Assembly (NCBI GenBank): GCA_003049485.1
Contig: PYST01000097.1
Location: 353-64,352, forward strand
Length of the DNA: 64,000 nucleotides
DNA from: Ophioceras dolichostomum
Lineage: Eukaryota; Ascomycota; Sordariomycetes; Magnaporthales; Ophioceraceae
Direction of reading: 5' to 3'
The translations under genes and the position numbers were made by a program. Under the pieces are notes generated by a model, which ran no database searches, was not told where the DNA came from, and saw nothing but the letters and a program-made list of their open reading frames with translations. Of the stretch, positions 12,547-23,746 are shown one piece after another (the stretch's first letter is position 1; every line of letters begins with the position of its first letter).

Positions 12547-15168
12547 ATGGCTGACACGCCATGTGGCAACACCGACGATTCCGACGTGGGATCTGATGGC
12601 GTTGAAAGCCGCCACCACCCGACTTTTGATGACGAAGCCCGGACTGTCGACGACAACGAGCCTCTGGACGATGCCTTAGCTGTTGGCGAGTTTTGGGCAT
12701 GGACTGATGATGAGGGCGGCGACAGGTTCGATGTAAACATGGTCGATGCGCTCGAGCTGCAGACCCTGTGCTCGAGTTGCGTCGAGTTTGTGTGTCGCCT
12801 AGGCGCCTGGAAAGATCACGGCTACGTCTGGGATCATGAGTCGCACGACTCTTTCGATGCCTTCATTTATTCCTCGAGGCGTTGCCGCCTATGTGCCTTC
12901 GTGGCGTGTTGCGCCGGCAAGCGAACCCTTTCAGGGTTCGCACGGGATATTGCAAGGGGAGTATTGAAAGACAGTCCTATTATCATGAGGGTACGTGCAC
13001 AACGCCACCGTACGGCTCGGTGGGAAGAGTACCTATTGATCCGACTCTGACAGCTCGACATTTGCAGTACGAGGGCCTAAATCGGCTGATGTGGTCGGCT
13101 GCTCAAGATGATGAAGCGTTCCACGTCATGATCCATTTAGGTAAGTTTACGCCGTGGTAATAGTCCACTTTGAGCGCCGAGATCATATTACTAGCATCAC
13201 GGCCTTATTCCATGGGAGTCTAGAATGTATCAAAGTAGGCATCTACTGTACTATTTTGGCATTATTAGTAAATATGTTAGGAGTGTCACGGTGTCTTGGA
13301 GGCCTTACTAGTACCTTGGACTCTACCTCACGCCAAACCGGAGGCTACTACTAGTACTAATCAAACAAACCTCACTTACAAAAGGAGACCTCGAGAACTC
13401 CATGATTCATCCTTATTGGACATCCCCCACACCCCCGGACCTGGAGGACCGACTGCCGACCCTCCTTGCCAAAATAAACGAATGCGAAACAAACCATCCG
13501 CTTTGTCGTGCGCCTCCATGCGTCGAAGCGGAATTCGCGGCTCGTTTTCTCGACTTGGCTCCCTTGGGACACTTGGAAGACTCCGAGTCCCCCATGAGCG
13601 TGCGCCTCATCCCGGGCTCCCAAGTCTTCAAGTCCGGGGAGCCCTTCGCCGCCTTGTCGCATTGCTGGGGCGGCGTCGCGAACACCAGCAAGACAACCAA
13701 GGAGAACTACCCCTCGTATCTCGAGAAAATAGATTTCCAGTCACTCCCCGCGACTTTCCAGGACTCAATCGTCCTCGTCTCTAGATTGGGCGTCAGATAC
13801 ATCTGGATCGATTCCCTCTGCATCATCCAGGATGACCCCCACGACTGGGAGCTCGAAGCAACCAAGATGGCGTCGATATACCGAGGGGCGAGGTTCACCA
13901 TCTCTGCCACGGAGGCGGAAGATTCGCACTCTGGGCTTCCTCTCTTCGGCGCATTCGACGCCCGGGAGCCCCCGTTCTTGGTCCAGTCACCGCAACATTT
14001 CCCTCCACGCGGCGGAGTGGAGCGGATCACCGCTGCTTTCTTCTACGGTAGATTTCCGGGGGTTTTCCCTGGCTTCTCCTACAGGTGCTACCGAATCAAC
14101 TCTCGTGGGTGGACTCTGCAGGAGCAGCTCCTGTCCCAGCGACTCCTCCATGTGATGAAAAAGGGGATCTCCTTCCAGTGCCACGAAAGCTACAGCACGG
14201 AAATCGGGGTTCCTGTGTCCACCGATATCGGTACGCCCGAGAGCCCGATAGGCCCAGTCTACAGCAGCCAACATGGCCAGCAGGCCGCCTCTCAAGGGAA
14301 TCTGCGCTACTTTGAGCCCCACTCCACATGGCACGGATGGATGTCTAAATATGCAAACCGCCATCTGACTTACGACACCGACCTCTTCGCCGGCATAGCT
14401 GGGTTGAGCAAGGCCTATGCCCTGGCCACCGGCGACGCGGAGTTCTTCGGGCTCTGGAGGAAGGACTTGGTGCATGAGCTCTGTTGGAACCGGGCATTGT
14501 ACTACTCCCATGGGCTGTCCCAGACCGTGCCGAAGAGGAGACTGAAGCTCGCCGAAACAGTGCCGTCTTGGTCCTGGCTCTCGCTCCCTTTCTCTTTCCC
14601 GGGGCACTTGCCGAGCTGGTCATTTCTCTCGATCCCCACCAACTCGGTGGACGTCCTTGCGCAGGCCCGCGTGTCGGACCCCGAGATCGCCTGGACTGGC
14701 ACGCCGTACACCTCCTGGCCTGCAAAAGGCAAGGTGCGCGTCACCAGTCTGCTGGTTTTCCCCAACGCCAACGCCAACGCCAACGGCTTCGAAACAACGC
14801 GCGGAATAAGATCGATAAGACCTGGATTTGAGCTTGTACAGGAAGGGATCTCTGAGAACAGCCTCGATTTCCAGTTGCAGGTCGCGGGCACCGAGCTTTC
14901 CTTCCTGGTGACCCTGGACCGGCCCTCAAGCCAGCGACAGCCACCTGAAGAGTCCGACTCGAGGTTGCTTTTTCTGACGGCCATCCGCTGCTGCCTTGGA
15001 GACATGTTCCACGTCCTCCTGGCCGAGAAGACGAGAGCGGCGGCCGGAAACGACGAGCTCTATCGACGGGTCGGGATCGGGAGACTGTACGTAGACTTTG
15101 AGAGCGAGGCTGGGGCTCTGCTGCTGAAGGGAATTGCTAACGGGGAACACGTGGTGGTTTTGGTGTAG
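12547..15168 (+). CDS. HET-domain (heterokaryon incompatibility) protein
   Basis: Three exons: 12547-12990, 13068-13140, 13385-15168; introns 77 and 244 nt; 766 aa. The start is the ATG in an AAAATGG context; ATGs at 12445 and 12475 would add up to 34 residues. The N-terminus (about 1-70) is acidic. A Cys-containing stretch follows (LCSSCVEFVCRLGAW, then RRCRLCAFVACC), as is common ahead of HET domains. The HET core lies near 260-420: AALSHCWGG, LPATFQDSI, VRYIWIDSLCIIQDD, EATKMASIYRGARFTISA. After it come the usual RGWTLQEQLLSQR and the C-terminal region with PSWSWLS. HET proteins mediate non-self recognition and programmed cell death after fusion of unlike hyphae; the partner of this one cannot be told from sequence. 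An Asn-Ala repeat (AACGCC, four units near 14763-14786) sits in the coding sequence. No NACHT, ankyrin or WD repeats are attached. Confidence 0.88.
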
Positions 15169-17023
15169 GAGGGCACGGGAGTGTTTCGCGCATCGTGCCA
15201 TATGTATTATTGATGGACAGAGTTAATCTTTTCTAAAATCCGGGCTGCGGCTTAATTACTACATCCAGCGCTATGCCGAGTGAGCTTAGCTTCCAAGAGG
15301 TATTTATGAATGTAACAAGAAGTTGGGTGGTTACTATCTAATTAGGTGCAGGTGAGTGATTCGTAACCTGGCTAGGAGTCCGTTTCCTTCAATCCTTGCC
15401 CACCTCTCTCTTTGACGAAAGAAACCAGCTTCCATTTCTCATCCGTCTTGATGATTTGTCGAGGGCATCCGAATACTGCCTCCTGCTTAAGTACTAGGTA
15501 GACAGGACAGGACAAGGTGGACAAGGATGTGCGTTCTTCTAGGTCTAGAAGGGGTTCTATCCTCCAGACTGGCCTGACTGTCCCGTCTGCCCGGACTGCC
15601 CCGCCTGCCCGGACCTCCAATGCGCGTTATAAGGGGGGTGCCAGTGTACTCCACTTGAGTAGACATGAACGCCTTTCCTACGAGATGTCCGCGGCCGGCG
15701 TCGTCCTCCTTAATGATGGCATCGTATTTGGGTTTGTCGCCATCGGAGGAGCCTCCTCCCTGGCCCTGGCCCGACGGAGTACCCATATTGGCTGATGAGT
15801 GTTGACTGAGCGGCGCAGACGGTCGTGGTTGGGCTTCGGTCGCTCTTTGGGTGGTGGGTGGTTGTTTGGGTGGCTGTTTGGGTACTTGGTAGGTGCTAGT
15901 TGCGGTGGCGGCTGAAAAGTTGGTAGCGTGCCACTAGGTGCCATGGGGGGTCCGTGAATCGATCTCAAGATGATCTATTTTTGGTTTTTTTTTTCGATAA
16001 AACGATTGGGAAATGCTTAGGGCTTGGGGAAATGAAAAACAGAGCGTTTTGGAAACGAAAAATGATCTTAAAAGCATTGTGGGAAAGTGTTAAGACGTTC
16101 TTTCCCGTCCCAAATGTCTAATTTAGGTGGGCGATCTCCTGGAGTGGGCAGGGGCGGCTAGAGTGTGGTTGAAGCAAATTGTTGAAGTGTGGGATAGAGA
16201 GATGGTAAGGATTGTGGCGGACGGGTTGAAGGGTGTCGGTAGATTGTATAGACAAGTTGCGGGAACCCAGAGGAGCATAGGAACAGCCTCCGGGTGCTAG
16301 ATTCACAAATTCAATGCCATCTATTTCTGTGAGCTACTACTAGTAGTACTCTCGGTTGCCATTGATCACCTGAGGCGGCACACACAGAGAATAGCATGTG
16401 CTGGAGGTTGAATACAACAACTGACAGCGTTGTAGTTGGCTACCTACTGGTTTCTCTCCTCCGATCGCACTCACTCCCGTCTTTTCTAGCACGTGGACTC
16501 GGCTTTAGGCACGGAGGGTAACACAAGCAAAGCTGGTAGGTTTGGAGTGAAGTGACTAAGTAACCCTTGCCGGGACCCTCGCCACTCGATAATGGTCATG
16601 TTATCGGCTTCGATGCGGGCGATTTGGTACTAGACTCTGGGCTGGAGCGTGGTAGTGATCACAATTCCCATCTGCTTCAAACAAAAAGTCAAATGAAACA
16701 CACAAGATGTGTAGTGGTCAAAAAACTGAGATGATGTTGCAGGGGATTCTTGCCTCACTAAGTACTAACAAACTAGCGTGACCAGACGAAAGCATGCTAT
16801 GCTGACATCCCTCCCAGTATCACCATCCTCCAAAGATCAGTCGTCCTGCGCCAGAGCGGATGCCCCTTGTTTTAGGAACCCTAAGAGGTGGTTATGGCGT
16901 CGCTACCAGTCTGCATTCCTGCGACTTCCCCGTCCATCTACGTACGTTACCACCCAGGCTCTCTGAACCTTCACTGATATCTTCCCTCCTCGATCCCGGT
17001 CTTGCGAGCCTCGATCCTGCAGA
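15169..17023. other. Intergenic stretch between HET gene and minus-strand gene
   Basis: Convergent 3' ends meet here. Two overlapping minus-strand frames at 15487-15968, one Pro/Asn-rich and one Gly-rich, could be exons of a small gene, but I found no convincing splice pair. A tandem CTGCCCGGACTGCCC-like motif lies near 15585-15615. The rest shows only short ORFs. Confidence 0.45.
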
Positions 17024-18178
17024 CTAGTAGCATGAGCGCGAGGTATCATAAGAGCCATCCCCGGTATGGTAGGAGTATCCCGCCCCATGGCCCGCAGTAG
17101 GTGTACTACCTTCTCGACGACTAGAACGCCGAACCTTGGTGCCTCGGCGGCCCACATCCACGATAATGTCGCCGCCGTTGTCGTCGATAGGGTAGACGCT
17201 AGCAGCAGCAGCAGTAGTAGTATTCCACGACTCGTGCCTCCGCGGTGGTGCGGGTGAGGGTGCGGCCGGGCTGGAGCTGCTCTCCCGACGACGATGTGGG
17301 ATCGAGGCGGGAGGGTACTGGGGGCGGCGGGGAAGAGGTTCTTGGTAGGGAGGGGGGGAAGGAGGCCGGTCTTGATATCGAGACGACTGACGGCGGCGAG
17401 GTACGGGAGGGGGTGGTTGTCGAGAGGTTAGGTGACTGAAATCGGGGAGCGGAGCTTCTGGGGCCGGCGGTGGTATGACTGTCGTGGACGAACAGGATCT
17501 GGCGGTGGATCCGCGGCCGTCGTTGTCGGCGTACGACTCTGGGGATTCACACCGGAATGGAAGCATGACGGATATCTCGCGATGGCTGGTGTCGGACTGA
17601 GTTTGGCGGCTGGTGTCGGACTGGGTGTGGTGGCTGGTAACTGACGGGGCGCGGCGGCTGGTATGAGGGTGTGTCGATTCGGGATGATAGCCTCCGCGGA
17701 CGGTGTGGTCGGACCCTAGCGACACCGCGCTCATCCTCTCACTTAGCTCGTCCGTACGGGATGAGCGCGACATGTGTTCCGGGCTCCTACAGCGGGTGGA
17801 ACCGCCCACGTTTTTGATCCAATCCGATGTGAACTCTTGGCTGTGTTGCCTCCGCGTTTCGTCATAATCGGCAGTCGCTCTCCTGAGGCCGGCGAACGAG
17901 AGGGGGGGATTGTTGTATGTCGTCTCTGAAGCATATGGCGTCGTTGGGGCGCCTGTGGGTCCTGCATTAAAACCTCCTTGATCGCCCTCTAGTCTCGATG
18001 ATGCACGGCGTCTCGACGACCTAGTTGGGACGGTGTTGACCGACACATTTGCATTGCCGGATATCTGAACCTCGTTGGTGTACTTCTTCCCGCCCCTGCG
18101 GTCGCGGAACTCTGACTTGTAGATGCGAGGTTCATAAGAGTCATACCCCTCATGTCCCGGATCATAATATCCGGACAT
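17024..18178 (-). CDS. Disordered Pro/Ser/Arg-rich hypothetical protein
   Basis: One uninterrupted frame of 384 aa starting at an ATG (18176-18178, reverse strand). I recognise no folded domain. The N-terminus is Tyr/Gly/Asp-rich (MSGYYDPGHEGYDSYEPRIY), followed by a basic Ser/Arg stretch. Near the middle is an imperfect tandem repeat (HTQSDTSRQTQSDTSH). The C-terminal half is rich in proline with SH3- or WW-ligand-like runs (PPPPVPRRR, PPSPPPYQEPLPRRP) and many RRR/RRES phosphosite-like motifs. It ends in a Tyr/Gly-rich tail. Such composition suits a scaffold or RNA-binding-type protein, but that is inference. The length, ATG start and biased but consistent composition make a real gene more likely than chance. 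An unseen intron could alter the ends. Confidence 0.6.
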   Translation of the reverse strand: MSGYYDPGHEGYDSYEPRIYKSEFRDRRGGKKYTNEVQISGNANVSVNTVPTRSSRRRASSRLEGDQGGFNAGPTGAPTTPYASETTYNNPPLSFAGLRRATADYDETRRQHSQEFTSDWIKNVGGSTRCRSPEHMSRSSRTDELSERMSAVSLGSDHTVRGGYHPESTHPHTSRRAPSVTSHHTQSDTSRQTQSDTSHREISVMLPFRCESPESYADNDGRGSTARSCSSTTVIPPPAPEAPLPDFSHLTSRQPPPPVPRRRQSSRYQDRPPSPPPYQEPLPRRPQYPPASIPHRRRESSSSPAAPSPAPPRRHESWNTTTAAAASVYPIDDNGGDIIVDVGRRGTKVRRSSRREGSTPTAGHGAGYSYHTGDGSYDTSRSCY

Positions 18179-20183
18179 GATTAGCGAGGAACGGCAGCGT
18201 CGACTTGCAGTTTCGACTTGAGTTGGGGAGGAATGAAAAGGAAGATGTCGTGAACGACAAAAGGGCTTGTCCTTGTGGATATGAGCCGTTGCGTGGTTTT
18301 TGCAGGGGAGAAGAAAGGTAGGCCATTATTATATATTCCGACGAAAGATCAGTTCTTTGTTACCGCCCTCTTGCTCGGCTCTTCGAAATATTCACATTTT
18401 GGGATGCGACTCTTTGCGACAGGATTCACCCCGGCCTCGTATGTAACATTTCCGTTGCCATCCTCTCTCCACACGAGCAAGCCGGTCGGTGTATCAAGGT
18501 CCAACGTCACAGCCCTGACCTTCCACTTCCTCGAGTTGAAACTCGTTCTAAGGTAATGTTCCTGTGACTAGTAGCCTGTGAATATAACTGACGTTCAGCA
18601 CCAATCAAATCCAGAGAATTGAAATCATTGGTCGCCACACGGAGACCTACTACGGGGCACTTATAGACGGTGACAATCGACCATTGGTACCAACTTCCCA
18701 ACGCGAAGACATCCCGTGAAAGCCCTTTGCCCCCGCTTCATTTGATCTAAGTTTCAAATTGATTGTGGAAAACATAACTGGCTGCCGTATACTCATACGG
18801 TCATCGAGATGGCTGGACATCAAGGCCTAGGTGAGTCAAGTTGGTTCGCAGTAGTAATTATTAGACCTTGATGCCTAAGGTACTTCCAAGAAATAGACTT
18901 ATCTCTTCCTCTCTCAGAACCAAGTCGGCGCAGTAGGTGTCCCAGAGGCAGGGGAATCATCTCGAGAAGGAGGGTGGTGCGGCTGTCTGTGGCCAGGCCA
19001 GGGCGTGAGCTCTTCAAATATGGTCAGGCCTTCAGCACGATGAAACCTTCAGCATATCACTCACCTATCCCAACACTGGCGACTGATGTGAGTCGTAGCA
19101 ATGAAGAGACTGGGTGAACTGCGCGTTGGCCAAAGGGACCCCAAAATGCACGAATCGCCAGGGTGATGTTGGTGACCAACGACGCCCGGCCTGTCCCCCT
19201 CACCAAACTCCAGCCCCCAACGCCACTCACATCCGGCCATCGTGGGGGATTATCCTCGCAGAGATATATAGAACTCTCACAATGGGACGTCGGCAATCTT
19301 CCTCAGGAACAGCGCTGCATTCCGTGTCGCTTGAGGCGAGAAAATATTCCGCCATTTTGCGCTGGCCGCAAGCGCATCAAGAGGCAAGAGAGGTTGTAGA
19401 ATATTCGGCGGCCCCAATGTTGGCCGGGCCGTGGCCTTTCGGCCTCTTCAGCGGCCGATATCCTGGGCAGATGAGACATCGCCCGCCATGTGGCTGCATG
19501 ATAGCCTGGCCGGCGAAGGAAAATCTACCACCAGCATGGAGGTCGACAGAATCAACAGCCGTGAGCAACGCCCTCGATTAAGTGACCTATGTGACATGCC
19601 CGGGAGACCGAAACTGGCTGACAGGCCGGGAGCCCCTGAGGCCTGCCCGAACCCCCTTCCCAAGCCCAGTGCACCGGGGTCGACGCGAGCAGTTAGAATA
19701 AATCTAGGCACTGCCAGACAATCTCGCCTCCTCACAATAGCCACACTGCTCGGATTTAACAAACATGGTCGGCCTTTCAGGTCGCTGGGCGACTGAACAA
19801 GAGAACACTCAACGGCCAAAATTTACCTCTCCGGCTGCGTAGCCTCCTACCCCGACCGACCGTGATGGCCTCAGTATGGGTGACGCGAGCCGAGTCATCC
19901 TCGACAGTCGGGAGGAAGCAATGATGCTCATGCGCTCATCCGACCTGTGTATATGGTATTTGGCAGCTACTACACGTCGGCCGCTGCCCAGTCGACCTGA
20001 GAGATATAATCTCGTTTCCCATTATGGCTTCAAGATCCTCCCTATCGCCTCAAAGAGAGACAACCAAAACGACTCAACGTGCGCAAGAATCAGACACTGC
20101 CAGCTCCTAAAAACCTAGCTCACCCCTTATTTCTTTCAACGGAGACCCTTATCTCTCTGCCCAGCAGTAGGAGTAGTGTGTCA
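18179..20183. other. Upstream region of duplicated unknown gene, copy A
   Basis: No gene recognised. From about 19170 onward it carries short blocks that recur upstream of copy B: an ACCAACGACG block at about 19174, a 21-nt block at 19214-19234 matching 22237-22257 with one mismatch, and TGGCAGCTACTAC at 19961-19973 resembling 22747-22760. The leftmost part is the divergent promoter region of the 17024-18178 gene. Confidence 0.5.
19214..19234 (+). repeat. Conserved upstream block, copy A
   Basis: The block CCCCCAACGCCACTCACATC plus one C is found again at 22237-22257 with a single C/T difference. It lies about 970 nt upstream of the copy A start codon. Neighbouring shorter blocks occur in the same order in both copies. 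Confidence 0.65.
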
Positions 20184-21061
20184 ATGTCGTCAACCAACCC
20201 CGCTCCCAAGGTTCCCACTACTACTGCCAACACGAAGCCGCCGCTCCCCAAACTCCAGACTCTCCCGACCGAGCAAGAATGGCTCCGCGGCAAACTACCC
20301 TACAGCTTCAACTCGCGAAAAGCCCGCCACGCTGAGGAGCCGGAGTCGGCCTCCTCATCAGCGTGCTCCCCATTCAACACCACCTGGGGCGGCCACCTCC
20401 GACGAAGCGCCAGGGCTCCAAGGACCAGGGTAATACTACTACTACCACGCACGGAGAAGGCCGCCACGGCGGGACCGGGGATAGACTTCCCTGGGACAAT
20501 GCCAACGTAAGCTCCTCGCCAGGTGGTCTCGCTGTTGAAACCCCCTCTTCTCGCCTGATGTGGACTTCCGACCGTCGCGGCGCCATCGCCCAGCAGAGGG
20601 AGAAGAGGGAGGGCTCTTCGCCGACCTCGTGCAAGACGGCGCCAGCGGCGGCTGCGGCGCGGAACAAGATCGAGGGCCATCCGCAGACCCCCGGCGGTAG
20701 GAAGGGCTCCCGCGAGAATCCCGTATTCGACGGAAAGCCTCCGGAGCTGTCACGGGGTGGTGTTCTTCCAGTTGGTAGTCACGCTGGTGGTTGTGGTGCC
20801 ATCCAGAGCTGTCACACCACCACGGAGATGGACGAGTGCCAAAGCCCGACGTCGTACGACGCCCCTACTCTGCGGACTGCGGGGAAAGTCCCGGCCCCTC
20901 GGGCAGCCTCCCGGCCCAAGCACCAGCTGGAGTTGATGCCCCAGCCTCCGACACGGGGTCATCCGCAGGGACCGTCGCGGGGCACGCCGGAGACCTTGGG
21001 GACATCTGGTCTGGAGAGGAAGAGGAAGAAGAGGTCTGATACGCAGGACAGCGTGCTGTGA
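20184..21061 (+). CDS. Unrecognised gene, tandem-duplicate copy A
   Basis: Exon 1 begins at the ATG 20184-20186 and is open in one frame to 20506. The second part is open in another frame and ends at 21061, so an intron is required. The best donor is GTAAGC at 20507; an acceptor at 20598 restores frame, but this choice is uncertain. The C-terminal half matches the gene at 22985-23746: GHPQTPGGRKGS against VHPQTPSVIKGS, then KPPELSRGGV against KPSELLRRGV, SPTSYD in both, and a basic tail with LERKRKKR against LEKKGKKR. I recognise no known domain. The protein is small, Pro/Arg/Lys-rich and probably disordered. A nuclear location is suggested by the basic C-terminus only. Confidence 0.55.
20843..20861 (+). 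repeat. 19-nt identical coding block (SPTSYD), copy A
   Basis: AGCCCGACGTCGTACGACG is identical at 20843-20861 and 23411-23429. It encodes the SPTSYD core and contains the 12-bp perfect palindrome CGTCGTACGACG. It is the best preserved nucleotide block between the two otherwise diverged genes. Confidence 0.8.
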
Positions 21062-22984
21062 TGATAGAGGGGCTGATTTTCTATGTGGTGGGGGCGCTGA
21101 GGGTGGACTGAAATACAGGATTTATATTTCTGATTTGAAGCTTGTATTTGAACGAGGACCGCAGGGATCCAAGGGTGCCTGTTTTTGCTGCTACCCCATG
21201 AGGAGGTATAATTATTTTTTTTATGTGTTCTGTATGTTCAAGGGGTTACCTCAGGAGGGAAAAAAATTTTTCGCTCTACTGCTCGGAGCCTTTGGTGATT
21301 GTAGTGAGTTGTTACATCGATACAGTGTGCATGAGCACGACGACTTAGACGGTAAGGCTGTGCACCTAGGTAGGGTGGAAACTTTCGTTGCGTGTTAGCT
21401 AGGCTACGATGTTATTGCGTGACACGTCACCAGGAGGCGATCCTTCACGAATATGGGCAGATGCCCCAACTGTTACCGTCTCCTCGGCTGTTAACTCGCA
21501 ATTTATATGCGTGTGTGGTCTAAGCACGGCGCGGGGTGAACCAGCCGGGAGTAAGACTTACCGATACACTAGTGAGGAGATTGGTCAAAGTCATTGCGAG
21601 AGTCAATCATCTTTCCTAACTCAGTGCCGTAAGTATGGCCAGTATAAGCCATTTGGCTTCTTCTTCCCTTTCCCTGGGCTTTGAATTAGTTAGGAAAAGT
21701 TATATCATGTGTGAAAAAAATGGCATCGCTATCAAGAAAGGGTGGTCTTTGGCCCAGTTACCTACTTGAATTAAGTTACCTGATACGTATCAACCTCCGA
21801 GTGTCTGAGGTACTCCCATTGAAGTCACGCTACTTAGGTACTTATTCTAGTATCGCGACGAAATGGGCGACCCAGGGGATAGTGCATCGTCTGGAGAAGG
21901 AGGGTTATCAATAGGCTACGGTCGGCTCCGCGGTACACGTGTTTAGGCACGTGCTTCTTTTCCCCTGTGCAGCCACAAAATGAGGCTTCGTCTGCATGGC
22001 CTCTCCCAGCTAGATTTTATTGCAATATAACCACTTCACCACGTACCATTTTGCCGTTTCCCCGTGTCCGCACCAACAACTATCGTGGAAATCGGAGTGG
22101 AAAGAAAAGGTCTGGGTGGTCGCATCACCGATCACGTGGCACTCACGAGGGTAGCGCCTCTTGCTGTGGAGAAAGACACACCCATGTGAGAAACGGACCC
22201 AAATTCACCAACGACGTCCCGCACGCCCAATTCAAGCCCCCAACGTCACTCACATCCAATAACATTGGAGATCTTTCCCCCAGAGACACACGACTCCAAC
22301 AGTGGCAGCAGGAAATATTTTGCACGAAATCGCATTGCATGCTCGCACTGGTCGAGGTTTGAGAACTACTAGTGCATGAGTGAAACCCCCATGAGTGGGA
22401 CGAGGAGGGACTGTCTCAGTCATCATGGGTTTGCGGCCAGCAACTTAGGCAGGAGATGTTGTGGACTATTCGGCAGCCTGAAGCCGTGGCCGCCGACCTA
22501 GGTATTCAACGGCCAAATTCAAGCGCAGATGGGGCATGGCCTGCCTTATGCTCGAAACTGGCCGTCGGGTCGAGAGCCTGAAGGCCGTCCATCCCACCAT
22601 CCCAGGGCCTAACTCTAACCCGATTGACGGCAGCAATCATCGCCTCAAGGGCCCATGTGCCCCTTCCTACGACTCGAGTCATCCACGATAGCTCACACAA
22701 GCCCAGGCTGCTTCGAGATGCTGATCCGACCCATTTCTACAGCATCTGGCAGCTTACTACATTACGATCATGGCTGGCTGCTTAGTCGGCGCCTATTTCC
22801 AGTATCGTATTCCACTAGCAAACCTTCACAATCCCCAAATAATCACACTGGAGGAGAAAGTTAGCAAAACGGTGGAATAACACCATTCAGGTCTCACAAG
22901 TTCATTCACTGTTAATTATTTTCCATCTCTTCCGCGCACAAACACCCACCAACCCCTTTGCCGCTGCCCACCGCAGAGTCCACG
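21062..22984. other. Spacer between duplicated copies; upstream region of copy B
   Basis: No gene recognised. The first ~900 nt are more AT-rich than the flanks. From about 22200 the sequence parallels the upstream region of copy A, including the block at 22237-22257 and a TGGCAGCTTACTAC motif near 22747. Confidence 0.5.
22237..22257 (+). repeat. Conserved upstream block, copy B
   Basis: Twenty of 21 bases match 19214-19234. It sits about 730 nt upstream of the copy B start, so the upstream region of B is roughly 240 nt shorter than that of A. Confidence 0.65.
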
Positions 22985-23746
22985 ATGTCCGTCTCCTCAT
23001 CTGTGTCCTCCTCCTCTACGTCCTCCTCTACGTCCTCCTCATCGTTCTCCTCTGCGTCCTCCTCCATTTCCGCCTCATCGTCTGTCTTCTCAGCGTCCGT
23101 CCCCTCAACGACGCTGCAAAAGTTGCCGAGGGGTCCGCCGAGGGGTCCCCTCCTGAAACTAAACGTCGACCCAACCGCCACCAGAGGTCCCGCCCTGAAA
23201 CTAAACATCGCCTCTGCCACCAGAGTGAACGCACCCGGGCTGCCAACGAACCGCATCGATGTCCACCCCCAGACCCCCAGCGTCATAAAGGGCTCCCACG
23301 ACACGCCCAGCTTCCCCAGCAAGCCCTCTGAGCTGCTGCGGCGAGGCGTTCCTCCACTCGTGACACACAACCAGGCTAGTCGCCTTGTCACCGAGGAAGG
23401 GATCTGCGAGAGCCCGACGTCGTACGACGGCCCTCCCGAGAACAGCCTCGCTCGTCGCTCCGGCGCTGGGTCAGCAGACAGCCCGGACATGCCGTTCGCG
23501 GTTAAAGCTAGAATCCGGCACGCTACCGGCTCCACCGGCCCGGGGGGCTCTCGGGAGTCCACGATGGATCTCGAGCGGGAGTGCCGAGAGCACGTTCCTC
23601 TGCAAAGCAAGCGTAAGCCGCGCAATATCGACTCGTATTTCGCAGAAATTGGGACGCCAGGCCGTCTAGCCCCGTCTAGCGCTAGTCTTGGCAATCTTAA
23701 CAGTCTAGAGAAGAAGGGGAAGAAGCGGGATGATGCGTTGGGATAA
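22985..23746 (+). CDS. Unrecognised gene, tandem-duplicate copy B
   Basis: A single open frame of 253 aa from the ATG at 22985; the frame extends slightly upstream but without an ATG. The first ~40 residues are almost pure Ser/Thr, with a 12-nt DNA repeat (TACGTCCTCCTC) near 23018-23041. Two related segments follow (GPPRGPLLKLNVDPTATRG and RGPALKLNIASATR), suggesting an internal duplication. The C-terminal half aligns with copy A through HPQTP, KGS, KPSEL, RRGV, SPTSYD and a Lys-rich end. Unlike copy A it needs no intron. Function is unknown; the absence of a signal peptide and the basic tail suggest an intracellular protein. Confidence 0.55.
   Translation: MSVSSSVSSSSTSSSTSSSSFSSASSSISASSSVFSASVPSTTLQKLPRGPPRGPLLKLNVDPTATRGPALKLNIASATRVNAPGLPTNRIDVHPQTPSVIKGSHDTPSFPSKPSELLRRGVPPLVTHNQASRLVTEEGICESPTSYDGPPENSLARRSGAGSADSPDMPFAVKARIRHATGSTGPGGSRESTMDLERECREHVPLQSKRKPRNIDSYFAEIGTPGRLAPSSASLGNLNSLEKKGKKRDDALG
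23411..23429 (+). repeat. 19-nt identical coding block (SPTSYD), copy B
   Basis: Partner of the block at 20843-20861, with no mismatch over 19 nt and the same reading frame within the gene. Confidence 0.8.

Noticed and set aside
15487..15968. Possible small Pro-rich minus-strand gene
   Set aside because: Two frames would need an intron, but no convincing donor-acceptor pair joins them.
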